Under the pieces are notes generated by a model. It saw nothing but the letters and a program-made list of their open reading frames with translations, was not told where the DNA came from and ran no database searches. Both the position numbers and the translations under genes were made by a program. DNA of 51,463 nucleotides from Patescibacteria group bacterium (GTDB lineage: Bacteria > Patescibacteriota > Doudnabacteria > UBA920), in contig JAMDAY010000029.1 of the NCBI GenBank assembly GCA_023484515.1, forward strand, positions 1 through 51,463, in the 5' to 3' direction. Every line of letters starts with the position of its first letter. Position 1 is the first letter of the stretch. Shown one piece after another: positions 26,126-36,096 of the stretch.

Positions 26126-27015
26126 TTTATTTTTTTAATAGCTCCTTTTTTTCTTTCTTTGTGAGGATTATTGGGTAATCTCGGATACCCGATATCTATA
26201 CATATTTTAACTGTTTTAAAATATTTAGGCCAACTATTTTATGCATATTTTTATTAACATTTATCTAATTTTTGTGTTTCATTTTAAATTTTTAAAGCCA
26301 ATTTAACATCGTAATAAAACTGCTACTATGTCAAGCAAATCTTTAAAATTACATCATAATATTATTCAATAAAATGGTTCAAAATACCTACTAACATTAA
26401 AGAACGAAAATTGTGCAACAATATTGTTTCAAAATTAAATTTCTATATTAATTAGACCGCTATATAATTATTAAGAACAAATTGATCATGTAATTCGGGT
26501 TTAATTTGGGTGAAACATCCACCAAAACACGTAAATGCGTCTTGATAATATTGATTATTTATCTAAATTGATTTTACATTAAATAGCCTTAATAAAAATC
26601 CGCTATTAAGTATTTTTGTAGATTCATTTCTACAACTCAAACATCATAGGCACGAAAGAAGATCTTGGATGTTAAAATTTTTGCCCTATTAGCTGTAAAT
26701 AAGGGAATATTTGCTTTTATTATTTTTTTTAACATATAGCCAAAATTTATTAAAAAAATCAATCTGCTATTATTGAAATTAGCTGACTTAAAAGCATATG
26801 GACATTTTAATTAAAACGTTCGTATACTTTAGCACAATACACTTGTCATGCAAATACACATGAAACTTTAATTAAAAGCTCATTTTAACTTTTTACCGAA
26901 TACGTATCCTAAATAATCAAATTTGTCCAAAATTGATTGTTTCATGACATATTTTTATTATTAACTGTCAAAAATTTATTTCACTCAAATTTTATCCACA
27001 GTTTATATAAAATTT

Positions 27016-27051
27016 AAAATCCCGTCCCGGCTTTCGCCGGGACGGGATTTT
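27016..27051 (-). terminator. strong hairpin terminator
   Basis: aaaatcccgtcccgg-ctttcg-ccgggacgggatttt, 15-bp perfect stem just past the stop of the 2625-aa gene. Confidence 0.8.
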
Positions 27052-27063
27052 AATGATATTTGT

Positions 27064-30000
27064 TTAGGGCATCACCAGGAAAAACGGATTGGTTTGGTAT
27101 TGTCCCAAATAAGGATAATACGAATTATTAACTCCCGCCATTTCTTCCAAAACCACATTCCCTTGGCTATACTGGCCCAAATAAGGATAATATACGTTGC
27201 TTAGGTCTACCATTTCTCCTAATACTAAACCATTTTGGCTTTCAACACTGCCTACTGCTACAAAGCCAGATGGATTGTTCTGGTTGTTATATTCCGTGGC
27301 TATCCAGGATTCGGACCTGGCTGTTTTGGAAACCCGCACTTCATCCATGCTGCCGTCTGCCAAAGAGGCTGAATACAATCGCGAACCGCCTAAAGTCAAA
27401 AGCTCGTCGTAGCGCACGGGCTGGTAACTAAAGTAACTGCTATAATTAACCGCCTTGCCGTTAACATAAAGATTCTGGTTAGGGTAACCGGCGGAATTAT
27501 AAGTTCCCGCAATATGATACCACTGGTTAGCGTCCAAGGTGGTGGCATAATCCGTACTTACCCTGCCATAACTGGGCAAGAAATTGGAAATGCTTAATTT
27601 GCCGGTAGCGCTGCTATAGTAAAGCGAAGGGCCGGCGGAATCGTTATAATTAACCGACTCTATCAGGCGTTTAACAGCGGCTGATCCTGTCTGCCAGGTT
27701 GAGGCGGGCTTAAACCATAACTCATAAGTAAAGCTGGTGTCGCGGTCGCCCGCAAAAGCCGTACTGGAAACCTTTTGGCTGGAACCGTCAAAGGTTAAGG
27801 CCTGACCGATCTTACCGGAGGCAAGCCCGTTGCTTCCCGACATGCTGCGGCTATTTTTGCTGTCAGACAAGTTATTACCGTGATAAACCGCCCTAAAATC
27901 ACCGTCCCATACTCCAGCTTTGTCTTGTTGGTCGGAAGCGTAACCGTTGCCGTAATAAACATAAAATGCGGTATCATTGGAAGAAGACAAGGAAGGAAGC
28001 TTAACCCAAGCCGTTAATTGGCCGGTTGAGGAATTATAGCTATCCAGCTCATGGAATAGTTTGGTTTTATTGTCCTGAGATACGAATACAATGTCAGTAC
28101 CGTCAGTCTTGCCAACCTTGCCGCCGTTAACGGTTGACTTTAAGTCATTGGAAGACAGGCTAACCAAGACCGGGAAATTAGAAAGGTTGCCAGCAACTTG
28201 ACCGTGGTTAACGGTTAATTTTTGGCGATAATTCCAAGAGGCATTATACCAGTCAGCCAGGGTTTCCGAATTATTCACCGTCACCGTTACCGAGGCAGTA
28301 GCCGCATTGCCTGCGGCATCCCTGGCTACGGCGGAAATAGTATGGGAGGCATTAGACAGTGTCTTGGTATCCAAGGCCAGTTCGTAAGGGGCAGCAGTGT
28401 CTTCAGTGCCTTGGTTTGTCCCGTCCACCTTAAACTGCACGCCGGCTACTCCGACATTGTCGGTAGCGGAAGCAGAAAGGGTAATACTATTGGAAACCGT
28501 TGAGTTATTGGCCGGAGAGGTTATGGAAACGGTAGGAAGGGTGGTGTCGGAAGGGTTGGAACCGCCTGCCTGCTTTGTCCATAAAACTTGGGCAATGGCC
28601 AAATCGGTATTGTCATAATATTCCACCTTAACCAAATGGCCGCCTGCTGTCAAAGCCTTGGTTACTTTATAGGTAGTTGGTGCTTGGTCTTTCCATTGGT
28701 CAACCACCGGAATACCGTCCACGTAAACTCTCACGCCGTCATCAGCAGTCACGACAAAATCATAGTTGGCATTCTCAAAAGTAAAGTTGCCTTGCCAGCG
28801 GACGGAGAAATGGTCAGCCGGAATGGTCGAGTCGGGCTTGCCAGTGCTCCAGTTAAAATTAATGGAGTTGTCCGTGCGTGACGAGCCAAAGTTGGTTAAG
28901 TTCTGGTCAGTATAATAACAGCCGGTAAAAGCATTGGTGGCGGGAGAGGGGCAGGACGAAGGAACAACAGGATTATTCACCGTCACCGTCACGCTGGCGG
29001 TAGCCGCATTGCCTGCGGCATCCCGGGCTGTGGCGGAAATGGTGTGGGAGGCATTGGACAGAGTTTTGGTATCCAAGACCAGCTCATAAGGAGCAGCGGT
29101 ATCTTCACTGCCCTGGCTTACCCCGTCCACCTTAAACTGCACGCCGGCTACTCCGACATTGTCGGAAGTGGAAGCAGAAAGGGTAATACTATTGGAAACC
29201 GTTGAATTATTGGCAGGAGAAGCTATGGAAACGGCAGGAGGGGTGGTGTCGGAAGCTGCTTGTTTGGTAAAGGCGGCAGAGACTATATTGCTGTCCGTCA
29301 TGCCTGATTTAACCGCTTTAGCCTTAACAGTGGCCGACTGGGTTAAAGTGATGGGAGAGGAATACACCAGGGAAGGATTGGAGCCGTCCGTAGAATAATA
29401 GATGGTAGCGCCGGAAGTAGCCGAAGACAAAGTTACGGTCTGGGCGGAAGTGAACGTGCCGCCATTGGGGGAAATGGCGGGGTCGGAGACTTGGGAGGGA
29501 GCGGAACCGGCAGGAGTAATTTCAATTGCATTAACCATGGCATTGTCAGACATCGTAGTAAACTGCAGGCTAATTTTACCGTCAATCACGTTAACGGTAA
29601 AAGTCTTGTCTAAAGCCTTGTTTATTCCACCGGCCTGGGCGAAAATATCAAAGCTGGTCAAAATCTGGCTGTTATTTAACGAAACGTTGAACAGCCGATT
29701 ACCTGCTCCGGCCCAATAAGTTTCCGCAAACTTTAACTTAACTTGATAAGCGCCATTAGGAACATTAAAATTATAGGCAAAGCCGCCGTAACGGGAAGTC
29801 TGATATAAGGCCGAAGCATTAGTATTGGCAATGGCAGAAGATACGCCGTAGTTGTTACCGCCGGAGTAGTTCTTGTCCGCACTCCAGACAACACCGGCAG
29901 GATCGGTATAAGCAGATCCGCCGACATTGACGCGATAGGTATCGGGAATCGGGTTAATTACCGTAACCGCCGCCGAATCCGTGGCTATATTGCCGGATGT

Positions 30001-33000
30001 ATCGCGCACAACCACGGAAATGGTATGAGAGCCATTAGCGACGGAAGTGGAATCCCAAGAAACGGCATAAGGCACAGCGGTATCTTCCGAACCGATATTA
30101 ACCCCGTCCACTTTAAACTGCACGCCAGCTACTCCGACATTGTCGGAAGCGTTTGCGGCGAGATTAACCATTCCAACAACAGTAACGCCTGCGGCTGGCG
30201 CGGTCAAATCTACAGTTGGCGGAACCGTTTCTGACGAAATGGATTTAGTAAAGCCCGCGCTAACTACATTGCTGTCTGTCATGCCGTTTTTAACCGCCTT
30301 GGCCTTGACTGTGGCAGATTGGGTTAAGGTAACAGGGGAAGAATAAACCAAGGAAGGATTGGAGCCGTCCGTAGAATAATAGATGATAGCGCCGGAAGTG
30401 GCCGAAGAAATGGTAACTGTCTGGGAAGAAGTGAAAGATCCGCCGTTGGGAGAAATGACAGGATCGGACACGGATTGGGGAACAGGACTTAACGTAAAGG
30501 TTTTCGGGGAGCCCGGCAACAAGACATTGGAAGCGCCAGTAGCGTCATTTAAGTCTATGCCGTAAGCGTAAACCTTATGAGCCTTTCCGTCTTTGTAGCT
30601 GTCAGGAATGGAAAAGTTAAAGGCATGATTACCAATGTCGCTCCTATTATCCCCTGCCGTAACGCCGATCGGGCTAACATTGGAACCTGGTTGACCGTCA
30701 AAATACAGATGCACGGAAATAGCCTGGCTTTCGTTGTCCGGATCCTTGGCCCAGCCATAAACCGTGCCGTCGTTCTTTACCCCGTCCAGGCTGCCAATAG
30801 GTTTTTGGTTGGAAGAAGGAGGCGTGGTGGTCTTTTTGACCCAATTAACCCGGGCGGTAGCGCCGCCGGATTGTTCAAAATATTCCACCTTTATCTCATG
30901 GACGCCTGCGGTCATGGCCTTGTCAGCCGTATAAGTTACTCCGGTCTGCGGGTACCACTTGTCAATTACCATTTGATTATCTACGTAAACCCTAATGCCA
31001 TCGTCCGGAGTGGCGGAAAAGGTATATAAGGAACCATCAAAGTCAAAGTTGCCAACCCAACGGACAGAGAACCCATCCGTAGGCATGCTGCTGTCCGGAC
31101 TGCCATAGCTCCAACTGAAATCCACGGCCGGATCCATGCGCATCAGCTTTAAGGAATCAAAATTGGTGCCATTATAATAGCAACCGACAAAAGCGCCGTT
31201 AACCGGCTGATTGCAAGTCAATTGCGGATTATTAACCGTTATGGTAATGGAGGACTCAGCTTTATTGCCTGCAGCGTCCCTGGCAATAGCCTTAATGATA
31301 TGGGACTTGCCGCTTTCCAGGCCAAAAGTATTCAAGGAAGTATTAAAGGGCGCAACAGCCAATTCGGGGCTGGCCGCAGAACCGTCAACTTCAAACATTA
31401 CGCTGACCATGCCTGAATTGTCAGCGGCCGAAGCTTTAAGGGGAATAATTCCGGAAACGGTCTGGCCATTAGCCGGAGAAGTAATGGAGACTGTCGGCTG
31501 AACCGTATCGCCCGAATTGCTGCCGGCCGCTGCCTTTTGGATGATAAATGCGCCAAAGGTAGGGAAAGTGGTCGGCGGCGCATAATCCCAGCCCATAGGC
31601 TTGACCACTGTCCAGCCGTTCATAGGAATGGAAATGGGAGAGCCGTTATATACGCCGGTAATTTTTTCGTTCCAATAGTTTTGAGCGTTGCGGATTTCGT
31701 AAGTATCGCCAGGCTGCAAGCCAATATTGGAAACATCCACGGGTACGCTAACATTTTGGTTCCAGTTATAGATGGTAATATTAGCCCTGCCGGTATCGTA
31801 TTTGTTGGGACGCACAAAGACCTTTACGCCGGTGGGCCGGGAAGTGTAATAAATATTATTGGGATGAGTGGAGCTGTTTACGCCGCTGACGCTGCCGTAG
31901 AAGGTGTTGCCCGTAACAGTAGCCGAGCCCTGGTAATCCAGTTCAAAAGCAACAGCCTGGTCGCTGGCCACGTAGTTATCCTGCACTACCGGGTTTAACG
32001 CGCCGTTATATTTAACAGAAATTCCGCGATTTTCAGGGTTACCCACCGGATAATAAGTGTAGTTGTTTTTCACCACCAAATTTTGCATGGAGGATTCCAG
32101 GGTACCTAAAATAAGGTTTGCGGCCGGCTGGGCAGACAGGTTGGCAACCATGCCGCTGTCAAACGAAGTATTGCCTTCAAAGGTCATGTTGTCGGCACGC
32201 GCGTCAGGATTGGTACCGTAAGCCTGGATACCATGCCCGAAGTTGTCAAAGATAATATTATCCGTGTAATGCTTAGTGCCATAAGCGTTCTGCGTATAAA
32301 TGCCATGGCCATGGCCGCGGTCGCCCAACCCCCCTTCGTAGCCGTCATTGTAAATTAAGTTGCCGTAAATTTCCGTATCAGTATTGCCGATGGCGATCCA
32401 GGCGCTGTAGCCGGTCAGGTCGTGGATAACAAGGTTGATCATCTTGATGTCAGGACCGTAAGTTTCCACGGCCTTGGCGCGATTGGCCGCACCGCCCAGG
32501 CGGGTATTGGTGCACGAAGACATAATTTCAAAGCCCCAGTACCAAGCATGGGCGCCATTAACCCTGAACGCATCATCCGAACCATCGCAGCCGCCGTCAA
32601 TAGCCGCATGTTCACCCGGATATTGGCGCAAAATGACCGGCTTGCTTGCGGAGCCGGTAAGGTTGCTGGTATAAAGCCCGTTATAAATGCCGCCGCGCAT
32701 CCAAACCGTATCGCCGGGCTGGATCCTGCCATTGGCATTATTAGCAAGCACACTGCGCAAATCCCAAGGACTGTTAATGCTGCCATTATTGGCGGACAGT
32801 CCACTGGGAGACACATACCACTGATTGCCGCTTGTTGACCCGCCCGGCACTATGCTAAAAGCAATGACATAATCGTCACCATTGGCATTATGCTGAGCTG
32901 AATTATCTTGGCAGCGGATATAATAAGCATAGCTGCTACCGTCTTGCAAACCGCTTACCGCAAAACTAAAATTGTTGCCCGATGTATTGGCGGCCTGGCC

Positions 33001-34941
33001 GGTCATAGAGCTAAAACCGGTGCTATAAGTGCTATAGCGGCAAGTTGCGGGTTCGTTGGTGGAAAAAGTAACGTTAGCGGAAGTGGTTCCCGCAGGCAGC
33101 GAGCCAGAAGGCAAGCCGCCGGAAATGGCCGGCGGAACCAAGTCAGTCACATTAAAAGCCACGGGCGCGGCAGTGGTGGTATTACCGGCTGCATCGCGCG
33201 CCACCGCAGTTACTATATGGATGCCTGGGGACAAAGGCGCAGTATCCAAGGTTGTGGAATAAGGAGGCCGGTTGTATTCGGCCCGTAGATTCTGGCCGTC
33301 CAGCTTTAGCTGCACCCCCAAAATACCGTTATTGTCGCTGGCTTCGGCCGTAACTTGCACGCTTGAGCCCACCACCTGGTTTGGCGTAGGAGAAGTAATC
33401 ACAACCTGTGGCGGAGTGGTATCAACCGAAGGATTGGAAACCATTCCAGTAGGGACGACTACGAAAACGTTGAATTCCTTGTCCGTGTGCGAAAGGGTCG
33501 TACATGTGCCAGAACAAATGGGCTGGGTAATTTGCGTGTTAGTGGTTGGAATGGCGACCGATCCCCCGCTATACGTTCCGCTTGCTATGGGAGCGCCGTA
33601 ATAGTTTTGCACGTCGCGGATCTCGTACTGCGCGCCCACGCTTAAAACATTGGATAAATCCACGTTTACGCTGTTCAGGCGATCCCAATTGAATATCGTA
33701 ATATTGGCCCGCCCCTGTTCGTATTCATTGGGCCGCACGAATACTTTGGTGCCGGTCGGCCGGGTACCATATTGGACATGGGTATTGCCCGCGTAACCAG
33801 ACAGGTAATTATACGGGGTGTTGGTATATTGAAAATCCACCGATCCGTTAAAAGTATTGCCGGTCAAGGTCAAATTTCTGGTGGCGGAAAACAAGGTGAT
33901 GCCGGAAATATAGTTGTCGGTAACTACCGGATTGGTCGTCCCTCCGGCGTTATAGCCGATATTCAGCGATTGCCCGGTAGAAAGCGGCGTAAAGTAGGAA
34001 TAGTTGTTCCTGATAATGTTGTTTTGGTTGGTTATGCCTCCTCCCACTAGAATGTTCCTTACGTCACCTCCGGCAAGCGCCCCGTTATTAAAGTAGGAAT
34101 TGCCTTCAATGGTAAAGTTATTGATCCAAGCGCCGTCGCCCGATCCATAAAACTGGGAGCCGTGATCCGCGCCGTTGAAGATGATATTGTCGGCCACGCG
34201 GGTGGAAACATAGCGCTCGGCCATGTAAGTGCCATGGCCGTGGCCGCGGTCAGGAGCGACCCATCCGTTGTTATAAACAATGTTGCCATAGAACTCCATA
34301 TTGCCCGAAGTAGAGTAGTTGTCCGAATAGCCCAGGCCCGTTCCCGTGTCGTGCACCACCAGGTTGATGAATTTCAAGTTGGTGCCGAAGACGGAAACGC
34401 CACTGGCCCTGCCGTCGTCGGGGTTGGATCCGGAATTGGGCGAATAGCGGATAGGGTTGGAGTTTTTGATTTCAAAACCCCAGAACCAGGTATAAGAGCC
34501 GTAAGCTTCCAAAGTCGCCGGGGTCAGGTAAATTGAATTGGCATCAATCGTAGCCCGTTCTCCCGGATATTGCCTCACAACAATTGGAGACCCCTCTATG
34601 CCGTTTAAACGGCTTTCGTATTTGCCGCTGTAAGTGCCGCCGCGCAACCAAATGGTGTCGCCCGGCTTGACCGCGCCGTTAGCCCCGCTTAAGGCGGTGC
34701 GCAAATCCCACGGATTATTTATGCTCCCGTTACCCGAGGCGGATCCGTTAGGAGATACATACCACTGGATGCCAGTCGTCACCCCCAACACCCTTCCTGG
34801 ATTGCGGTGCGAAACGGCTGAAAAATCAGCCGCAAAACTGTCAATATAAGATATAGTCTCCACTGTCTGGGAAACCATAAAAGCGCCTGCTAATATAGCA
34901 AGAACGCCAGCTCCAAAGAGCTTGTAGATATGCTTATTCAT
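27064..34941 (-). CDS. giant secreted adhesin-like protein (2625 aa): two beta-helix regions, Ig-like, PA14-like, chitobiase-C-like, malectin-like, DUF2341 and LamG-like domains
   Basis: N-terminal TM/signal; duplicated QWYVSP.G....SIN.PWDLR...QYPGE; PA14-like FSVRW.GNF.F....Y.F....DDG.RVYVD; malectin-like YRVNVGGSAYTD; DUF2341 WNYRQKLTV; LamG-like GQALTFDGSSQKV. Confidence 0.88.
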   Translation of the reverse strand: MNKHIYKLFGAGVLAILAGAFMVSQTVETISYIDSFAADFSAVSHRNPGRVLGVTTGIQWYVSPNGSASGNGSINNPWDLRTALSGANGAVKPGDTIWLRGGTYSGKYESRLNGIEGSPIVVRQYPGERATIDANSIYLTPATLEAYGSYTWFWGFEIKNSNPIRYSPNSGSNPDDGRASGVSVFGTNLKFINLVVHDTGTGLGYSDNYSTSGNMEFYGNIVYNNGWVAPDRGHGHGTYMAERYVSTRVADNIIFNGADHGSQFYGSGDGAWINNFTIEGNSYFNNGALAGGDVRNILVGGGITNQNNIIRNNYSYFTPLSTGQSLNIGYNAGGTTNPVVTDNYISGITLFSATRNLTLTGNTFNGSVDFQYTNTPYNYLSGYAGNTHVQYGTRPTGTKVFVRPNEYEQGRANITIFNWDRLNSVNVDLSNVLSVGAQYEIRDVQNYYGAPIASGTYSGGSVAIPTTNTQITQPICSGTCTTLSHTDKEFNVFVVVPTGMVSNPSVDTTPPQVVITSPTPNQVVGSSVQVTAEASDNNGILGVQLKLDGQNLRAEYNRPPYSTTLDTAPLSPGIHIVTAVARDAAGNTTTAAPVAFNVTDLVPPAISGGLPSGSLPAGTTSANVTFSTNEPATCRYSTYSTGFSSMTGQAANTSGNNFSFAVSGLQDGSSYAYYIRCQDNSAQHNANGDDYVIAFSIVPGGSTSGNQWYVSPSGLSANNGSINSPWDLRSVLANNANGRIQPGDTVWMRGGIYNGLYTSNLTGSASKPVILRQYPGEHAAIDGGCDGSDDAFRVNGAHAWYWGFEIMSSCTNTRLGGAANRAKAVETYGPDIKMINLVIHDLTGYSAWIAIGNTDTEIYGNLIYNDGYEGGLGDRGHGHGIYTQNAYGTKHYTDNIIFDNFGHGIQAYGTNPDARADNMTFEGNTSFDSGMVANLSAQPAANLILGTLESSMQNLVVKNNYTYYPVGNPENRGISVKYNGALNPVVQDNYVASDQAVAFELDYQGSATVTGNTFYGSVSGVNSSTHPNNIYYTSRPTGVKVFVRPNKYDTGRANITIYNWNQNVSVPVDVSNIGLQPGDTYEIRNAQNYWNEKITGVYNGSPISIPMNGWTVVKPMGWDYAPPTTFPTFGAFIIQKAAAGSNSGDTVQPTVSITSPANGQTVSGIIPLKASAADNSGMVSVMFEVDGSAASPELAVAPFNTSLNTFGLESGKSHIIKAIARDAAGNKAESSITITVNNPQLTCNQPVNGAFVGCYYNGTNFDSLKLMRMDPAVDFSWSYGSPDSSMPTDGFSVRWVGNFDFDGSLYTFSATPDDGIRVYVDNQMVIDKWYPQTGVTYTADKAMTAGVHEIKVEYFEQSGGATARVNWVKKTTTPPSSNQKPIGSLDGVKNDGTVYGWAKDPDNESQAISVHLYFDGQPGSNVSPIGVTAGDNRSDIGNHAFNFSIPDSYKDGKAHKVYAYGIDLNDATGASNVLLPGSPKTFTLSPVPQSVSDPVISPNGGSFTSSQTVTISSATSGAIIYYSTDGSNPSLVYSSPVTLTQSATVKAKAVKNGMTDSNVVSAGFTKSISSETVPPTVDLTAPAAGVTVVGMVNLAANASDNVGVAGVQFKVDGVNIGSEDTAVPYAVSWDSTSVANGSHTISVVVRDTSGNIATDSAAVTVINPIPDTYRVNVGGSAYTDPAGVVWSADKNYSGGNNYGVSSAIANTNASALYQTSRYGGFAYNFNVPNGAYQVKLKFAETYWAGAGNRLFNVSLNNSQILTSFDIFAQAGGINKALDKTFTVNVIDGKISLQFTTMSDNAMVNAIEITPAGSAPSQVSDPAISPNGGTFTSAQTVTLSSATSGATIYYSTDGSNPSLVYSSPITLTQSATVKAKAVKSGMTDSNIVSAAFTKQAASDTTPPAVSIASPANNSTVSNSITLSASTSDNVGVAGVQFKVDGVSQGSEDTAAPYELVLDTKTLSNASHTISATARDAAGNAATASVTVTVNNPVVPSSCPSPATNAFTGCYYTDQNLTNFGSSRTDNSINFNWSTGKPDSTIPADHFSVRWQGNFTFENANYDFVVTADDGVRVYVDGIPVVDQWKDQAPTTYKVTKALTAGGHLVKVEYYDNTDLAIAQVLWTKQAGGSNPSDTTLPTVSITSPANNSTVSNSITLSASATDNVGVAGVQFKVDGTNQGTEDTAAPYELALDTKTLSNASHTISAVARDAAGNAATASVTVTVNNSETLADWYNASWNYRQKLTVNHGQVAGNLSNFPVLVSLSSNDLKSTVNGGKVGKTDGTDIVFVSQDNKTKLFHELDSYNSSTGQLTAWVKLPSLSSSNDTAFYVYYGNGYASDQQDKAGVWDGDFRAVYHGNNLSDSKNSRSMSGSNGLASGKIGQALTFDGSSQKVSSTAFAGDRDTSFTYELWFKPASTWQTGSAAVKRLIESVNYNDSAGPSLYYSSATGKLSISNFLPSYGRVSTDYATTLDANQWYHIAGTYNSAGYPNQNLYVNGKAVNYSSYFSYQPVRYDELLTLGGSRLYSASLADGSMDEVRVSKTARSESWIATEYNNQNNPSGFVAVGSVESQNGLVLGEMVDLSNVYYPYLGQYSQGNVVLEEMAGVNNSYYPYLGQYQTNPFFLVMP

Positions 34942-35038
34942 TTTTATTTTTGTTTCTAAGGGATTTTGGCTATTTTGGCCAAAATACCTTTAATTTATTG
35001 CCTATTCATATTATAGCATATCTAATTTTATTTTGCAA

Positions 35039-35084
35039 GTAATTAAGCGGGATTTTTGCCTTCGCAAAAATCCCGCTTAATTAC
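35039..35084 (-). terminator. 21-bp perfect stem hairpin downstream of the DsbA-like gene
   Basis: gtaattaagcgggatttttgc-cttc-gcaaaaatcccgcttaattac. Confidence 0.75.
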
Positions 35085-35114
35085 ATTTGTTAAAATTAAT
35101 ATTTTAACCTTCAA

Positions 35115-35954
35115 CTACTTTCCCTTGAGCGCCTCTTCTATGTACTTTTCGTAAGTCTCATAAGGCAGCGCACCGCCTTGCCATTCCCCGTTTGCATAAA
35201 CCGCCACCAACTTGCCGTTAACAAAGACATTGGGCGTGCCGTTTACGCCTACCTGGGCGGCGGCGGCTTTGTCCTGGTTAATTGCCGCTGCGGCCTCACC
35301 GCCGTCCAAACATTTATTGAATTTAACCGTATCCAAATTTAACTGGGCCGCATATTTTTTTAAGTCGGCAACAGCCAACCCTGTGCCGTCGGACTGCCCC
35401 TTGCTGAACAGTGTGTTGTAATAAGCTTCAAATTTTCCTTGCCGGTTGGCGCACTCCCCCGCCTCTGCCGCTTTCTCCGCATTCTGGTGAAACGGCAGGG
35501 GGAAATTCCTGTAAACCAGCTTGGCCTTGCCCGTGTCTATATATTTGGATTTTATCTGGGAGAAGGTATCCTGAAAAAACCTTTGGCAATAAGGGCATTG
35601 GAAATCGGAAAATTCCACCAAGGTAACCGGGGCATTGGGATTGCCAATGACTGCCGCGCCGTCGCGCGCGGGAATGGAGACCGCAGGCTGGACAGACGGT
35701 GCGTTATTTCCGCCTGCCGGGGCGGGATTATTAGCGCCGGCCGACGCTGCGTTCTGACTGCCTCCGTCAAGTTTTTTTAATATTAGCCGCGTATTGTAAA
35801 AAACGCTTGCTGACACCAAAATGGCGCCCAGCAAAATACTTATGGCCACGGAGTTCGACATGCTGACGCCTAACTTGTCTTTTAAGTTAAGTTTTCTTTC
35901 CATACTTTCCTGGCTGCCACTGGCTTGTGTTTGTTGTTCAGGCATATTTTTCAT
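35115..35954 (-). CDS. membrane-anchored DsbA-family thiol-disulfide oxidoreductase
   Basis: PVTLVEFSDFQCPYCQRFFQDTF..., GVNGTPNVFVNG; N-terminal TM; start likely MKNMPEQQ (35954), not 36050. Confidence 0.92.
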   Translation of the reverse strand: MKNMPEQQTQASGSQESMERKLNLKDKLGVSMSNSVAISILLGAILVSASVFYNTRLILKKLDGGSQNAASAGANNPAPAGGNNAPSVQPAVSIPARDGAAVIGNPNAPVTLVEFSDFQCPYCQRFFQDTFSQIKSKYIDTGKAKLVYRNFPLPFHQNAEKAAEAGECANRQGKFEAYYNTLFSKGQSDGTGLAVADLKKYAAQLNLDTVKFNKCLDGGEAAAAINQDKAAAAQVGVNGTPNVFVNGKLVAVYANGEWQGGALPYETYEKYIEEALKGK

Positions 35955-36042
35955 GATAGTTTTTTTACTATTAAACCACATTTTTAGTATATCATACTTG
36001 AAAGAGATAATCATTCTTATCTGAAAGGTCGCTGAATGTGTA

Positions 36043-36070
36043 AGGGGCATCCTTGCGCAAGGATGCCCCT
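36043..36070. repeat. 28-bp perfect palindrome
   Basis: aggggcatccttgcgcaaggatgcccct. Confidence 0.8.
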
Positions 36071-36096
36071 AAAAAATTTATTATACTGGAAGGAAA

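Noticed and set aside
35115-36050. Full-length DsbA ORF starting at 36050
   Set aside because: The first approx. 32 residues are atypical and precede a better start (MKNMPEQQ at 35954), so the shorter CDS is preferred.
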